NCBI GenBank assembly: GCA_964538085.1
Contig: CAZIDF010000002.1
Span: 124,001-188,000, forward strand
Reading direction: 5' to 3'
From: G020348385 sp964538085
Lineage (GTDB): Bacteria > Acidobacteriota > Aminicenantia > Aminicenantales > Aminicenantaceae
DNA: 64,000 bases
Part shown: one piece after another, positions 50,756 through 60,538 of the stretch
Position numbering within the stretch: position 1 is the stretch's first letter
Layout of the letters: each line of letters opens with the position of its first letter
The notes under the pieces: generated by a model
What the model was told of the DNA's origin: nothing
Seen by the model: the letters and a program-made list of their open reading frames with translations, nothing else
The model's database searches: none
Position numbers and translations under genes: made by a program

Positions 50756-52015
50756 ATGTCAGACAAAACAAAAAAAAACAACTCATGTAAAAGGGAAATC
50801 GAAATCGAAATTCCCGCCTCGGAAGTAATGCAGGAATTTGGCCGAGTCGTCACTCAGTACTCTTCCCGAGCCAAAATCCGTGGATTTCGCCCAGGCAAAG
50901 CGCCAAAGGATATGGTAAAACGGATGTATTACCCTGAAATTCAGGAAACGCTCCTCAACAACCTAATTCCTCAGGCCTTGAACAAAGAGTTATCCGATAA
51001 GAAGATCAATCCAGTCGGTTCCCCTATCATTAGCGACATCCATTTCAAAGAAGACGAACCCCTTCGCTTCAAGGCTACGGTTGAAATATGGCCTGAAATC
51101 ATTCTACCTGAATACAAGGGCGTAAAGGTCCAAAAAAAAAGAACAACAGTTACTGAAAAAGAGATTAAGGAGTCCCTAGAAGAGTTGCGCATAAAATCAG
51201 CCCAATATGTTCCAGCAGAAGAGAGGGGAGTGGTGGATGGTGATTATGTCGTGGCTGAGATCAAAGGAAAAAATACCAAAACGAAGCGATTCCTTCCCAC
51301 TGAAAAAGTGGTTATTCTTTCCGGGCACCAGGATAATGAAGAAGCATTGAACAAAAAGATATTGGGCCTTCATCCAGGAGAAAGTGCGCAATTCACGATT
51401 GCGTACAAAAAAGAACATGAAAACAAAAAATTGGCGGGGCAAGAGATCGAATACGAACTAAAAGTCGAGTCCATTAAAGAGAAAAAACTTCCTGAAATAA
51501 ATAATGATTTCGCTAAAGACCTGGGAGATTATAAAAATCTTGGAGATCTAAAGACTAAATTAAAGGAACAGCTTGGTGCGTCGAAAAAAATTACTCAAAG
51601 ACGAGAAATGGCTGAAGAGATAATAGGCAAGATTTCAGCCCAAATGTCCCTTGAACTGCCAGAATCTGTGATCGAACAGGAATTCAAAGCGCTTATGAGC
51701 CGGCATCTGTCTTCGCTTCCTCGACAGAATGTGTCCAAAGAAGCCCTAGAATCTATGCGGGAGGATATCCGGAATCGGGCTATTCAGAACATCAAGAATC
51801 ATTTGATTCTCAGCAAGATAGCTGAAGAGGAAAAATTCAATGTGTCGGAGGAGGAAATAACAGAAGAACTTAAAACAATCGCTAAAACTCACAATGTTCC
51901 CCTTGCAAGAGTAATCGAAAGCGTCAACCAGGAAGGGCAGAAAGATGAACTGAAGGACAATCTGCTCATTCGTAAGACAGTTGACTTTTTGATCAAATCC
52001 GCTATAATAGGATAA
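50756..52015 (+). CDS. tig: Trigger factor (ribosome-associated chaperone and PPIase)
   Basis: 419 residues: N-terminal ribosome-binding domain with the signature loop GFRPGKAP (about 42-49), central FKBP-like PPIase (VVDGDYVVAEIKG onward, shorter and divergent from E. coli), and helical C-terminal chaperone arms. Binds nascent chains at the exit tunnel. First of tig-clpP-clpX-lon, a common bacterial order. Confidence 0.95.
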   Translation: MSDKTKKNNSCKREIEIEIPASEVMQEFGRVVTQYSSRAKIRGFRPGKAPKDMVKRMYYPEIQETLLNNLIPQALNKELSDKKINPVGSPIISDIHFKEDEPLRFKATVEIWPEIILPEYKGVKVQKKRTTVTEKEIKESLEELRIKSAQYVPAEERGVVDGDYVVAEIKGKNTKTKRFLPTEKVVILSGHQDNEEALNKKILGLHPGESAQFTIAYKKEHENKKLAGQEIEYELKVESIKEKKLPEINNDFAKDLGDYKNLGDLKTKLKEQLGASKKITQRREMAEEIIGKISAQMSLELPESVIEQEFKALMSRHLSSLPRQNVSKEALESMREDIRNRAIQNIKNHLILSKIAEEEKFNVSEEEITEELKTIAKTHNVPLARVIESVNQEGQKDELKDNLLIRKTVDFLIKSAIIG

Positions 52016-52023
52016 CCATCCTG

Positions 52024-52620
52024 ATGACCTTAATCCCCTTCATCGTCGAAAAAGAAGGAAAGAGCGAGCGCGCTTATGATATCTATTCTCGCTTGCTCAA
52101 GGACAGCATAGTTTTTTTAAGTTCTGAGATCAATGATGAGGTTGCAAACAGCGTTATCGCTCAGTTACTCTACCTTGAAGCCGAAAACACAGATAGAGGC
52201 ATATTTCTTTACATCAATTCTCCGGGAGGGAGCATCACTGCTGGATTAGCGATTTATGACACCATGCAATACATAAATGCAGAAATCTCCACGATTTGCG
52301 TAGGACAAGCCGCAAGTATGGCCGCCCTTTTGCTCGCCGCAGGCACTCCAGGAAAGCGGATATCACTTCCCAATTCCAGGATCATCCTTCATCAGCCTTT
52401 AGGTGGATTCAAAGGCCAAGCTTCTGACATTGCCATACAAGCTAACGAAATCCTGCGACTTAGAGAAAACATAAGCCAAATATTGACCAAGCACACAAAA
52501 CAGCCGACTGAAAAAATACAGACTGATATCGAACGGGACTTTATCATGACACCAGATATGGCTAAGGGATATGGAATAATCGACGCCATCATCAATAAAA
52601 GAACCCAATCCAAGAATTGA
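52024..52620 (+). CDS. clpP: ATP-dependent Clp protease proteolytic subunit
   Basis: 198 residues with catalytic triad Ser98 (GQAASMAAL), His123 (ILHQPLGG) and Asp172 (ERDFIMTPD); LYINSPGGSITAG handle region. Assembles as a double heptamer with ClpX, encoded 40 bp downstream. Eight bp after tig. Confidence 0.97.
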   Translation: MTLIPFIVEKEGKSERAYDIYSRLLKDSIVFLSSEINDEVANSVIAQLLYLEAENTDRGIFLYINSPGGSITAGLAIYDTMQYINAEISTICVGQAASMAALLLAAGTPGKRISLPNSRIILHQPLGGFKGQASDIAIQANEILRLRENISQILTKHTKQPTEKIQTDIERDFIMTPDMAKGYGIIDAIINKRTQSKN

Positions 52621-52660
52621 GGCCTGATTTCATTCCCGATAAGGATAAATAAAAGAAACC

Positions 52661-53881
52661 ATGGATGATAATAAACAACAGGATCTAGACAACCAAACTA
52701 GATGTAATTTTTGTCACAGGAATCAGTCTCAGATCAGGAAGTTGATCGCCGGGCCAGGGGAAGTGTACATCTGTGACGGATGCATTGATATGGCTCATTC
52801 CATTTTGTACTCGGATGATGTAAAAAAAGCGAAAGATGTCCTCCCATCCAAATTTTTAACCCCTGTCGAGATAAAAAAAGCATTGGATGAATACGTTATC
52901 GGGCAGGATGATGCAAAGAAAAAAATAGCGGTCGCTGTATACAATCATTACAAAAGAGTTCTTAACAATGGAGAATTGGACGGTGTTGAATTATCCAAAA
53001 GCAATATTTTGCTGATCGGGCCAACGGGTACAGGAAAAACGCTTATGGCCGAATCGCTCGCAAAAATTCTTTCCGTCCCCTTTGCGATCGCAGATGCCAC
53101 ATCTTTAACAGAAGCAGGCTATGTGGGAGAAGATGTCGAAAACATCATTCTCAAGCTCCTCCAAGCGGCTGATGGCGACGTGAAAAAAACTCAAAAGGGA
53201 ATTATCTATATCGATGAGATAGATAAAATCAGCCGGAAAAGTGACAGCCCATCCATCACAAGAGATGTTTCCGGTGAGGGAGTACAACAAGCACTTCTCA
53301 AAATCATAGAGGGGACCATTGCCAATGTTCCTCCTCATGGAGGGAGGAAGCATCCCCATGAAGATTTCATAAAAATCGATACATCTGACATCCTTTTCAT
53401 ATGTGGAGGGACCTTCATCGGCCTGGACAAAATCGTTTCCCAAAGGATTGGGAAGTCGATGGTCGGATTTCAATCCGATCTCAAGAGGAATAAGAGAAAA
53501 GCTCTCGATGATCTGTATGATGAACTCATTCCTCAGGATTTGATCAAATATGGCATTATCCCTGAATTTATCGGCAGGATTCCCGTGATCGCCACGTTTT
53601 CCGACCTAGGGCTTGATGATCTTATCCATATCCTCCAAAAACCCAAAAACGCGCTTGTCAAACAGTATCAGAAGTTATTCGAACTCGAGGGTGTTTCGTT
53701 GAAATTTACGCCAGAAGCCCTGCGCACGATCGCAAAAAAAAGTTTGGAAAAAAAATTGGGAGCAAGGGGGCTTAGAAGCATTATCGAAGATCTGATGCTC
53801 GATAAAATGTATCACCTCCCTTCCTCAAAAACAGAAAAAATGATAAAAATATCGAAGAATATGGTGGAAAGAAATGGATAA
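52661..53881 (+). CDS. clpX: ATP-dependent Clp protease ATPase subunit ClpX
   Basis: 406 residues. N-terminal C4 zinc finger (C15, C18, C38, C41), Walker A GPTGTGKTLMAE, Walker B IIYIDEIDKI, the ClpP-contacting IGF-type loop is a IGKSMVGF variant, sensor 2 GARGLRSIIE. Unfolds substrates for ClpP. Confidence 0.96.
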   Translation: MDDNKQQDLDNQTRCNFCHRNQSQIRKLIAGPGEVYICDGCIDMAHSILYSDDVKKAKDVLPSKFLTPVEIKKALDEYVIGQDDAKKKIAVAVYNHYKRVLNNGELDGVELSKSNILLIGPTGTGKTLMAESLAKILSVPFAIADATSLTEAGYVGEDVENIILKLLQAADGDVKKTQKGIIYIDEIDKISRKSDSPSITRDVSGEGVQQALLKIIEGTIANVPPHGGRKHPHEDFIKIDTSDILFICGGTFIGLDKIVSQRIGKSMVGFQSDLKRNKRKALDDLYDELIPQDLIKYGIIPEFIGRIPVIATFSDLGLDDLIHILQKPKNALVKQYQKLFELEGVSLKFTPEALRTIAKKSLEKKLGARGLRSIIEDLMLDKMYHLPSSKTEKMIKISKNMVERNG

Positions 53882-53919
53882 ATCTTTCAAAGAGTTAAGT
53901 AAATCATCGGAGTGAAAGC

Positions 53920-56313
53920 ATGGACACCTCTAACAATTCTGAAGTAATTTTCAATGTTCCTTTGATCCCTCTGAGGGACCTGGTCATATTTCCATCTACC
54001 CTTGTGCCCTTTATAATCGGCCGGCCCTCCTCGATCCAAGCTCTTGAAAGGGCGTCGGATAAAGATAAAATGCTTTTTTTGTCATCTCAGATCGATGCCT
54101 CGCTGGATAATCCCCATCAACGTGATATTCATTCAATGGGTGTTCTCGCCAAAATGGTTCGCGCTATTAAAATGGATGACAATAACATCAAAGTGATCGT
54201 AGAAGGCAGGAAAAGGGCTAGAATCATCGAATATTTGAGCACGTATCCCTTTTACCAAGTATTGGTGAAGGAGGTTAAAGAAGTCGAAAGCGATAGTCCT
54301 GAAGTTCAAGAAACGCTCAAAAGAGTCTTATCTCTTTTCGAAGATTATCTTAAGTTTAGTCAAAATGCCAATTTCGAGTCTATCATTCCGGCGCTTAAAG
54401 ATAACAGCCCGGATAGAATTTCAGATATTATCGCCTCTCATATGCATTTACCGCTCGAGGAGAAGCAAAATATCTTGGAAACGATCAACAGCTTCGAGCG
54501 ATTGCGAAGGTTGGATTTTGTGATCGAGAATGAGTTGCTGAAGATCCACGCGAAGCTGAGAAAAGACGGCAAACGTTCCACCCGGAGAAAAATTACCTAC
54601 CGGGATCCCCAGCAGAAAATCTTTCCTCCGGGATTGAATATGCGGAAGGAAGATCAACCGAATGAGATAGAAGAGCTGCGCAAAAGTGTGAAAGAAGCAA
54701 AAATGCCCCAGGATGCAGAGGAAAAAGCCACGAAAGAAATAGAAAGACTGGAGGCCATGCCTCCGATGTCAGCCGAAGCAACCGTTTGCCGCAACTATCT
54801 GGATTGGCTCATTTCTTTACCATGGACCAAAAAATCTAGAGAGAAAAGAGACATAAAGGAAGCCAAGAAAATCTTGGATCAAGACCACTATGGATTGACA
54901 AAAGTCAAAGAAAGAATTTTGGAATATCTTTCCATCCGTCAGTTGGTGAAAAATCCGAAAGGCGTGATTTTGGGACTGATTGGACCTCCAGGTGTGGGAA
55001 AAAGCTCTCTGGGTCAATCCATCGCCCGGGCCACGGGCAGAAAGTTCGTCCGCCTTTCTCTTGGCGGAGTTCGGGATGAGGCGGAGATCAGAGGCCACCG
55101 ACGAACATACATCGGAGCCTATCCTGGGCGAATCATCCAGATGATAAAACGAGCAGGGACGAAAAATCCAGTCTTCCTCCTTGACGAGGTTGATAAAATG
55201 AGCATGGATTTTAGAGGAGATCCTGCATCGGCTTTGATGGAAGTATTGGATCCAGAACAAAACAGCACATTCCTTGATCATTACATCGACACAGATTTTG
55301 ACCTCTCCCAAGTGATGTTCATCGTGACAGCCAACATGCAGGAACCCGTCCCAAAACCCCTTCAGGATCGGATGGAGTTGGTCCGTCTGCCCGGATACAC
55401 AGAAGACGAGAAACTCCAGATCGCCAAACATTTTCTCCTGCCCAAGCAGATAAAAGCTCACGGACTTAAGGACTCTATGCTCAAAATAACAGATAAAACT
55501 CTTCACAAAATCATCCGTGAATACACAAGAGAAGCGGGTGTTAGAAGCCTCGAAAGAGAGATCACATCCGTGTGCCGCAAAGTCGTGAAAAATGTGGTTT
55601 CTAAAGGGAAGGATTACAGCGAAACGGTGTTTCCCAAGAAGTTGGAGAAATACTTGGGGATTCCGCGGTACAGGCGCTCGGAGATCGATAAAAAAGACGA
55701 AGTGGGGGGAGCTGTCGGAATGGCTTGGACAGAGTTTGGCGGAGAACTTCTCACCTTTGAAGTGACAAAAGTCCATGGAAAAGGGAATTTCATGCTCACC
55801 GGCCAGCTAGGGGAAATCATGCAAGAGTCTGCACAGGCTGCTTTCAGTTATGTGCGGGGAAAAATGTATGAACTGAATATAGCCACAGATCTTCACAAAA
55901 ATTTCGACATACACATTCATGTTCCAGAAGGAGCGACACCCAAAGAAGGCCCATCGGCGGGAATTACGATCGCCACATCCATTATTTCTCTTTTAACGGG
56001 AATCCCTGTTTCCAAAAAAGTAGCCATGAGTGGAGAGATCACGCTAAAGGGAAAAGTTTTGCCCGTCGGAGGAATAAAAGAAAAACTGTTGGCCGCACAC
56101 AGGGAGGGAATAAGAATCGCTATTCTCCCAGCTGATAATAGACCTGACTTGAAAGACATGCCCAAAAATGTCAAAGATGATTTAACCATTCATTTTGTCG
56201 AAACTATGGATGAAGTTTTGAGGCTCGCTCTTGTCAAAGATATGCCGAAAAAAATTAAAAAAGAGAAGGTCACCGACGTGCCAGAGATAAACGAGCCACC
56301 GATCACTCATTGA
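53920..56313 (+). CDS. lon: ATP-dependent protease Lon
   Basis: 797 residues: N-terminal substrate domain (VPLIPLRDLVIFPSTLVPF), coiled-coil linker, AAA+ with Walker A GPPGVGKSS and GHRRTYIGAYPGRIIQ, and protease domain with catalytic Ser679 (PKEGPSAGIT) and Lys720 (GGIKEKLLAA). A bacterial LonA. Thirty-eight bp after clpX, with GGAG before ATG. No HAIR or CIRCE is seen upstream. Confidence 0.97.
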   Translation: MDTSNNSEVIFNVPLIPLRDLVIFPSTLVPFIIGRPSSIQALERASDKDKMLFLSSQIDASLDNPHQRDIHSMGVLAKMVRAIKMDDNNIKVIVEGRKRARIIEYLSTYPFYQVLVKEVKEVESDSPEVQETLKRVLSLFEDYLKFSQNANFESIIPALKDNSPDRISDIIASHMHLPLEEKQNILETINSFERLRRLDFVIENELLKIHAKLRKDGKRSTRRKITYRDPQQKIFPPGLNMRKEDQPNEIEELRKSVKEAKMPQDAEEKATKEIERLEAMPPMSAEATVCRNYLDWLISLPWTKKSREKRDIKEAKKILDQDHYGLTKVKERILEYLSIRQLVKNPKGVILGLIGPPGVGKSSLGQSIARATGRKFVRLSLGGVRDEAEIRGHRRTYIGAYPGRIIQMIKRAGTKNPVFLLDEVDKMSMDFRGDPASALMEVLDPEQNSTFLDHYIDTDFDLSQVMFIVTANMQEPVPKPLQDRMELVRLPGYTEDEKLQIAKHFLLPKQIKAHGLKDSMLKITDKTLHKIIREYTREAGVRSLEREITSVCRKVVKNVVSKGKDYSETVFPKKLEKYLGIPRYRRSEIDKKDEVGGAVGMAWTEFGGELLTFEVTKVHGKGNFMLTGQLGEIMQESAQAAFSYVRGKMYELNIATDLHKNFDIHIHVPEGATPKEGPSAGITIATSIISLLTGIPVSKKVAMSGEITLKGKVLPVGGIKEKLLAAHREGIRIAILPADNRPDLKDMPKNVKDDLTIHFVETMDEVLRLALVKDMPKKIKKEKVTDVPEINEPPITH

Positions 56314-56364
56314 TAAACAGATAAGATTTATCGATATTTACAAAATTCACAAAGAGGTACAAAA

Positions 56365-57645
56365 ATGAAAGAGTTAAATTTGGCTGAACTCGAAGAAAAA
56401 AAAATGGAGGAACTCTATAGTATTTCTTCTGAAGTTGGATTAACGAAAAAAGATGTCGAGGAATCGAGCAAACAAAACCTTATATTCAAAATTTTGGAGG
56501 CCCAGGCGAAAAAAAATGGGATGTTGTTCTCGGAAGGCGTCTTGGAATGCCTTGATGATGGGTTTGGGTTTCTGAGAGCACCTGAATTCAGCTATTTGCC
56601 CAGCCAGGATGACATCTATGTCTCTCCATCACAAATTAGGAAATTCCAGTTACGCACGGGTGATACCATATCTGGGATCGTGCGACCACCAAAAGAAGGA
56701 GAAAAATACTTCGCCTTAATCAAAATAGAAGCCATAAACTTCGCCCATCCTGAGGAAATACTCAAGTCTCGCAGAAACATCCATTTCGAAGGTCTCACAC
56801 CATTGTATCCTTTCGAAAAGATCGATCTTGAGGATGGAAACGCAAAAAACCTTAATGCAAGAGTGATGAATATGTTGACACCCATCGGGAAGGGGCAGAG
56901 AGGATTGATTGTCTCGCCTCCCCGCGCTGGAAAGACAACACTGCTCAAAACCATCGCAAAGTCTATCGAAAAAAATCACCCAGAGATCTTTCTCATCGTT
57001 CTTTTGGTGGCGGAAAGGCCTGAAGAAGTGACAGATTTTAGAAGAACTGTCAATGCGGAAGTTGTAGCATCCACTTTCGATGAGCCTCCCGGAAGGAATG
57101 CACAGGTATCCCACATTGTCCTGGAAAAAGCCAAACGACTGGTTGAGTTGAAGCGGGATGTGACAATTCTTCTCGATAGCATCACCCGTTTGGCCAGAGC
57201 ACATAATGCTATAATTCCTCCCTCCGGCAAAGTACTTTCAGGAGGAATAGATGCCAATGCTCTGAATAAACCGAAAAAATTCTTCGGTTCGGCTAGGAAG
57301 ATCGAAGAAGGAGGCAGCTTGACTATCATGGCAACGGCTTTGGTCGATACAGGAAGCCGGATGGATGAGGTCATTTTCGAAGAGTTCAAAGGAACCGGGA
57401 ACATGGAGATCAACTTGGACCGTAGATTGGTCGATAAAAGACTGTTTCCAGCTATCGATATCAACAGGTCCGGCACTCGAAAAGAAGAGTTGCTGATCAA
57501 TGAAAAAGACCTGAATCGCATCTGGATATTGAGAAAAGTGCTGAGTCAGCTGAGTGAAGTGGAAGCCATGGAACTCCTAGTAGAAAAGATGTCCAAAACA
57601 AAAACAAACCAGCAATTCCTGGATGCGATGAGCAAAGGTCTGTAA
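56365..57645 (+). CDS. rho: Transcription termination factor Rho
   Basis: 426 residues: Rho N domain, cold-shock-like RNA-binding domain (GVLECLDDGFGFLRAPEFSYLPSQDDIYVSPSQIR, without large inserts), Walker A in SPPRAGKTTLL, Walker B and Q/R loops (DSITRLARAHN, GGIDANALNKPKKFFGSARK). RNA-dependent helicase terminating untranslated transcripts. Last of the proteostasis run, 51 bp after lon. Confidence 0.97.
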   Translation: MKELNLAELEEKKMEELYSISSEVGLTKKDVEESSKQNLIFKILEAQAKKNGMLFSEGVLECLDDGFGFLRAPEFSYLPSQDDIYVSPSQIRKFQLRTGDTISGIVRPPKEGEKYFALIKIEAINFAHPEEILKSRRNIHFEGLTPLYPFEKIDLEDGNAKNLNARVMNMLTPIGKGQRGLIVSPPRAGKTTLLKTIAKSIEKNHPEIFLIVLLVAERPEEVTDFRRTVNAEVVASTFDEPPGRNAQVSHIVLEKAKRLVELKRDVTILLDSITRLARAHNAIIPPSGKVLSGGIDANALNKPKKFFGSARKIEEGGSLTIMATALVDTGSRMDEVIFEEFKGTGNMEINLDRRLVDKRLFPAIDINRSGTRKEELLINEKDLNRIWILRKVLSQLSEVEAMELLVEKMSKTKTNQQFLDAMSKGL

Positions 57646-57814
57646 CACGACTCTTCTAATTCTCTCACAACCCGTTCTTACCTATCACCAGAACGTCCGC
57701 ATTTCCTAGGTGTATGCGGCTGAATTTCAGGAAATGACAGCGAAAATCTTAAATTGTCTAAAGGATCAACAAAGAGTATAGTGGATTGTTCTGTTTGGTT
57801 GAGATCTGTTTGTT

Positions 57815-59802
57815 GTGAAAAAGATATTCCTCGCCATAATTATATTCCTAAGCTTCACAAGGCTAAACTTTGGCGGAAATACAAAGTTTATGGCTTTCCC
57901 AAAAAGAGTCTTGAGTCCGCCTCGAATAGATGGCCTTCTCGATGAACCTTCATGGGCTGAGGCTCCTTTGGTAACAGATTTCATCCAGTTCGAACCCCAT
58001 AAAGGAAGTCCCGCTACGGTCCGAACAGAAGTTCGCATCGCCTATGATGATGCCCACCTATATTTTGGATTCATATGTTACGATCCGGAACCTGACAGAC
58101 TGGTACTGGGGACTCGACGAGATGGTTTGCTGATGGGGACAGACAGCGTGACCGTGACTTTGGATACTTTCCACGATATGCGCACAGCCTACTATTTCCG
58201 GACCAATCCTCTTGGGGTTCAGCATGACGGCAGGGTGTCAGACAATGGCCGTGTGGCTGACACGAACTGGGATGGAGCGCAGAAATAGCGATCCCGTTAA
58301 CCACGATAAAACACCGGTCTGGATTCAATCAGACTTGGGGATTCCAAACCAGCCGGTATTTTCCCCGGAATCTGGAAAAAAGCTTTTGGACAGGGCCCTT
58401 GGAAGACTACCGAAAGATGGACGGGAATGGCACGCTGAATGGCTTAGATCTCTCCCAGTCGACTCGCAGCTTGCAGCTTATTCCTCATGTTATCTCTCGA
58501 TTTGAGGAAGAGAAAAAAACAGACTTGGAAGCGGGTTTTGATGCCCGGTACGACTTCACACCTTCTGTTTCCGGTCATCTCTCCATCAATCCAGATTTTG
58601 CCACGGTTGAAGCCGACCTAGAGCAGGTCAACTTAACCCGGTTCGAGCTCAATCTCCCTGAAAAGCGGAATTTTTTCTTGGAGGGGAACGACGTTTATGA
58701 TCAAAGGATCCAGCTCTTCTATTCGCGCCGCATCGCGAATATCTACGGCGGAGCGAAAGTCTATGGGAAAGAAGCCCGTAGCGAGTTTGCCGTTTTATCT
58801 GCTCAGACCAAGGAGGACGAAAACGGAGAGGATTCCGCCAATTTCACGGTATTCCGTTTGAAACAAGATATCTTGAATAATTCCACATTGGGGGTTTTGG
58901 CTGCCAACAAAATGATAAACGGCCGAAACCGAGGCACGGTCGGTTTGGATACGGCTCTTTATTTCACAGAAACTTTCAAGTTCACAGGCCAGCTTTCTCT
59001 TAGCTACGGCGATGCTGGCAAGATTGATTTCGGACTGTTCCTCCGGCCAAGCTACGATTCATCCTCTTTCCATATCCATTTTCGCTATTCCTATCTTGGA
59101 CGGGATTTCGGGGACAATGTCAATGCTGTCGGATTTATCCCAGATGACAATCGTCACGAGCTGGATTCAGCGATCCAAAAGATTTTTTGGCCAGGCGGAT
59201 CAATTTTTGATCGCATCGATTACAGTTCGAACTACAATATCTATTGGGGAATGGATAAAACTCTCCGCAGCTGGGACATCTGGCAGGCTCTTGCCTTTGA
59301 CCTTCAGAACACGATCAGTTTCAAAATTCGGCATGAAGAGGAATACAAACTATTCGAGAAGGATTTCCGCAACAGGGATACTCAATTCATTGCTGGATAC
59401 AACATGCGGGAGTGGGAATCTGTGGTATTGAGCTATGCATTCGGGAAAAACTTCGATTCGGATTTTACTCTGGTCAACGCTTCCTTGAGCCGTAAACTTA
59501 CTCATGATCTCTCATTTACATATGGGCTCTCCAAGTTATATCTGAAACCTGATCCTTCTGGACAGAGCACTTGGATACATTCCGTACATGCGACTCAGTA
59601 CTTCCACAAAGACCTATTCCTGAAGATCTTTTTCCAGACAAATTCGGCCATCGACAAACGCAATATCCAAATTGTTTTTGCCTACCGTTTCCAGCCTCCC
59701 TTTGGTCTTGTTCAACTGGTATACCAAAAGGGAAGCGGCCGTTTAGGGGAGAGGGGAGATCAAGGGCACACCTTGTTTTTTAAAGTGGCTTACGTGTTTT
59801 AA
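57815..59802 (+). pseudogene. CBM9/DUF5916-type outer-membrane beta-barrel protein, broken by internal deletion and frameshift
   Basis: Start GTG 57815 gives a signal peptide and a carbohydrate-binding family 9-like domain (RIDGLLDEPSWAEAP, VRIAYDDAHLYFGF, TNPLGVQHDG) that hits TAG at 58286-58288. The homologous continuation resumes in another frame from about 58283: EIAIPLTTIKHR, WGFQTSRYFPRNLEKSFW, GPLEDYRKM, then a long beta-barrel part (FSLDN-like NPDFATVEADLEQVNLTRFE, EKRNFFLEGNDVYD) to 59802 ending VAYVF. Between NWDGA and AEIAIP the family normally has about a dozen more residues including a Trp, so a small out-of-frame deletion is likelier than a programmed shift. An assembly error cannot be excluded. 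Confidence 0.82.
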
Positions 59803-59857
59803 AACACTTAATATTGTATAATCTTTGTGGCAAAGGAAAGTCTGGGCGTGAGGTAGA

Positions 59858-60538
59858 ATGATGAATACGACAAGGCCTAAATTATGGTTTCCAAAGATCC
59901 TGTTTTTATCCATCATCCTGATTGCATCACTGATAGATGCAAAAATCGTGTCTGGTACAATATCCGATCAAGAACGTTCATTCCAAGTCGAAGATTGGGA
60001 AAAAGCCCTAAATCAGCGCCAACCGCCGATCAAGATCATGGATGCGATCGATCTAAAACAGGGGATCGTCATAGGCGAGATTGGGGCTGGTACAGGAAGA
60101 ATGACGATGTGGCTGGCGGATCGGGTGGGGGAGTCTGGAAAGGTGTATGCAAACGATATCGACAGAAGCTCTCTCGATCATCTCAGGAGGAGATGCAGAA
60201 GAGACGGATTCAAGAATGTCCAAACGATCGTCGGGCGCATGGATGATCCTGGATTTTCCCCAGGTTCACTGGACATCGCTTTCATGATCAATGTATACCA
60301 CCATTTGGCCGATCCTGTGTCTCTTCTCCGGAATCTCCGTCCGAGTTTGAAGCCCGGCGGCATACTGGCAATCGTGGAGTGCGACCCGGATAAAGTGACC
60401 TGGGGAGATGAACACGGATGTTCTCGAAAAGAAGAGATGATCGGGGATCTTAAAAGAGCGGGATTCGAAATCGTTCGAATCGAGACATTTTTGGATGAAG
60501 ACAGCCTTTATATCGCCAAGCCGGTTATTTCCTATTGA
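59858..60538 (+). CDS. Class I SAM-dependent methyltransferase with N-terminal membrane/secretion segment
   Basis: 226 residues. Residues 11-28 are hydrophobic after a positive start, a signal peptide or anchor. Rossmann methyltransferase follows: motif I GEIGAGTGRMT, motif II VYANDIDRSS, FMINVYHHLADP and LKPGGILAIVE. SAM is cytoplasmic, so either it is a membrane-anchored enzyme facing inside or an exported protein with unknown cofactor supply. Relatives with the same build occur beside exported metabolic genes. Its end overlaps the convergent minus gene by 14 bp. Confidence 0.8.
   Translation: MMNTTRPKLWFPKILFLSIILIASLIDAKIVSGTISDQERSFQVEDWEKALNQRQPPIKIMDAIDLKQGIVIGEIGAGTGRMTMWLADRVGESGKVYANDIDRSSLDHLRRRCRRDGFKNVQTIVGRMDDPGFSPGSLDIAFMINVYHHLADPVSLLRNLRPSLKPGGILAIVECDPDKVTWGDEHGCSRKEEMIGDLKRAGFEIVRIETFLDEDSLYIAKPVISY

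Noticed and set aside
54817..55776. 319-aa minus-strand open frame
   Set aside because: Antisense to the conserved AAA+ and protease parts of lon; no recognisable motif.
57697..57719. CCGCAT/ATGCGG hairpin after rho as terminator
   Set aside because: Six-bp stem with an 11-nt loop and no T-tract; too weak to list as a terminator.
58260..58310. Programmed ribosomal frameshift in the CBM9-type gene
   Set aside because: No slippery heptamer plus structure is evident, and residues expected between the two frames are missing, which points to a deletion.
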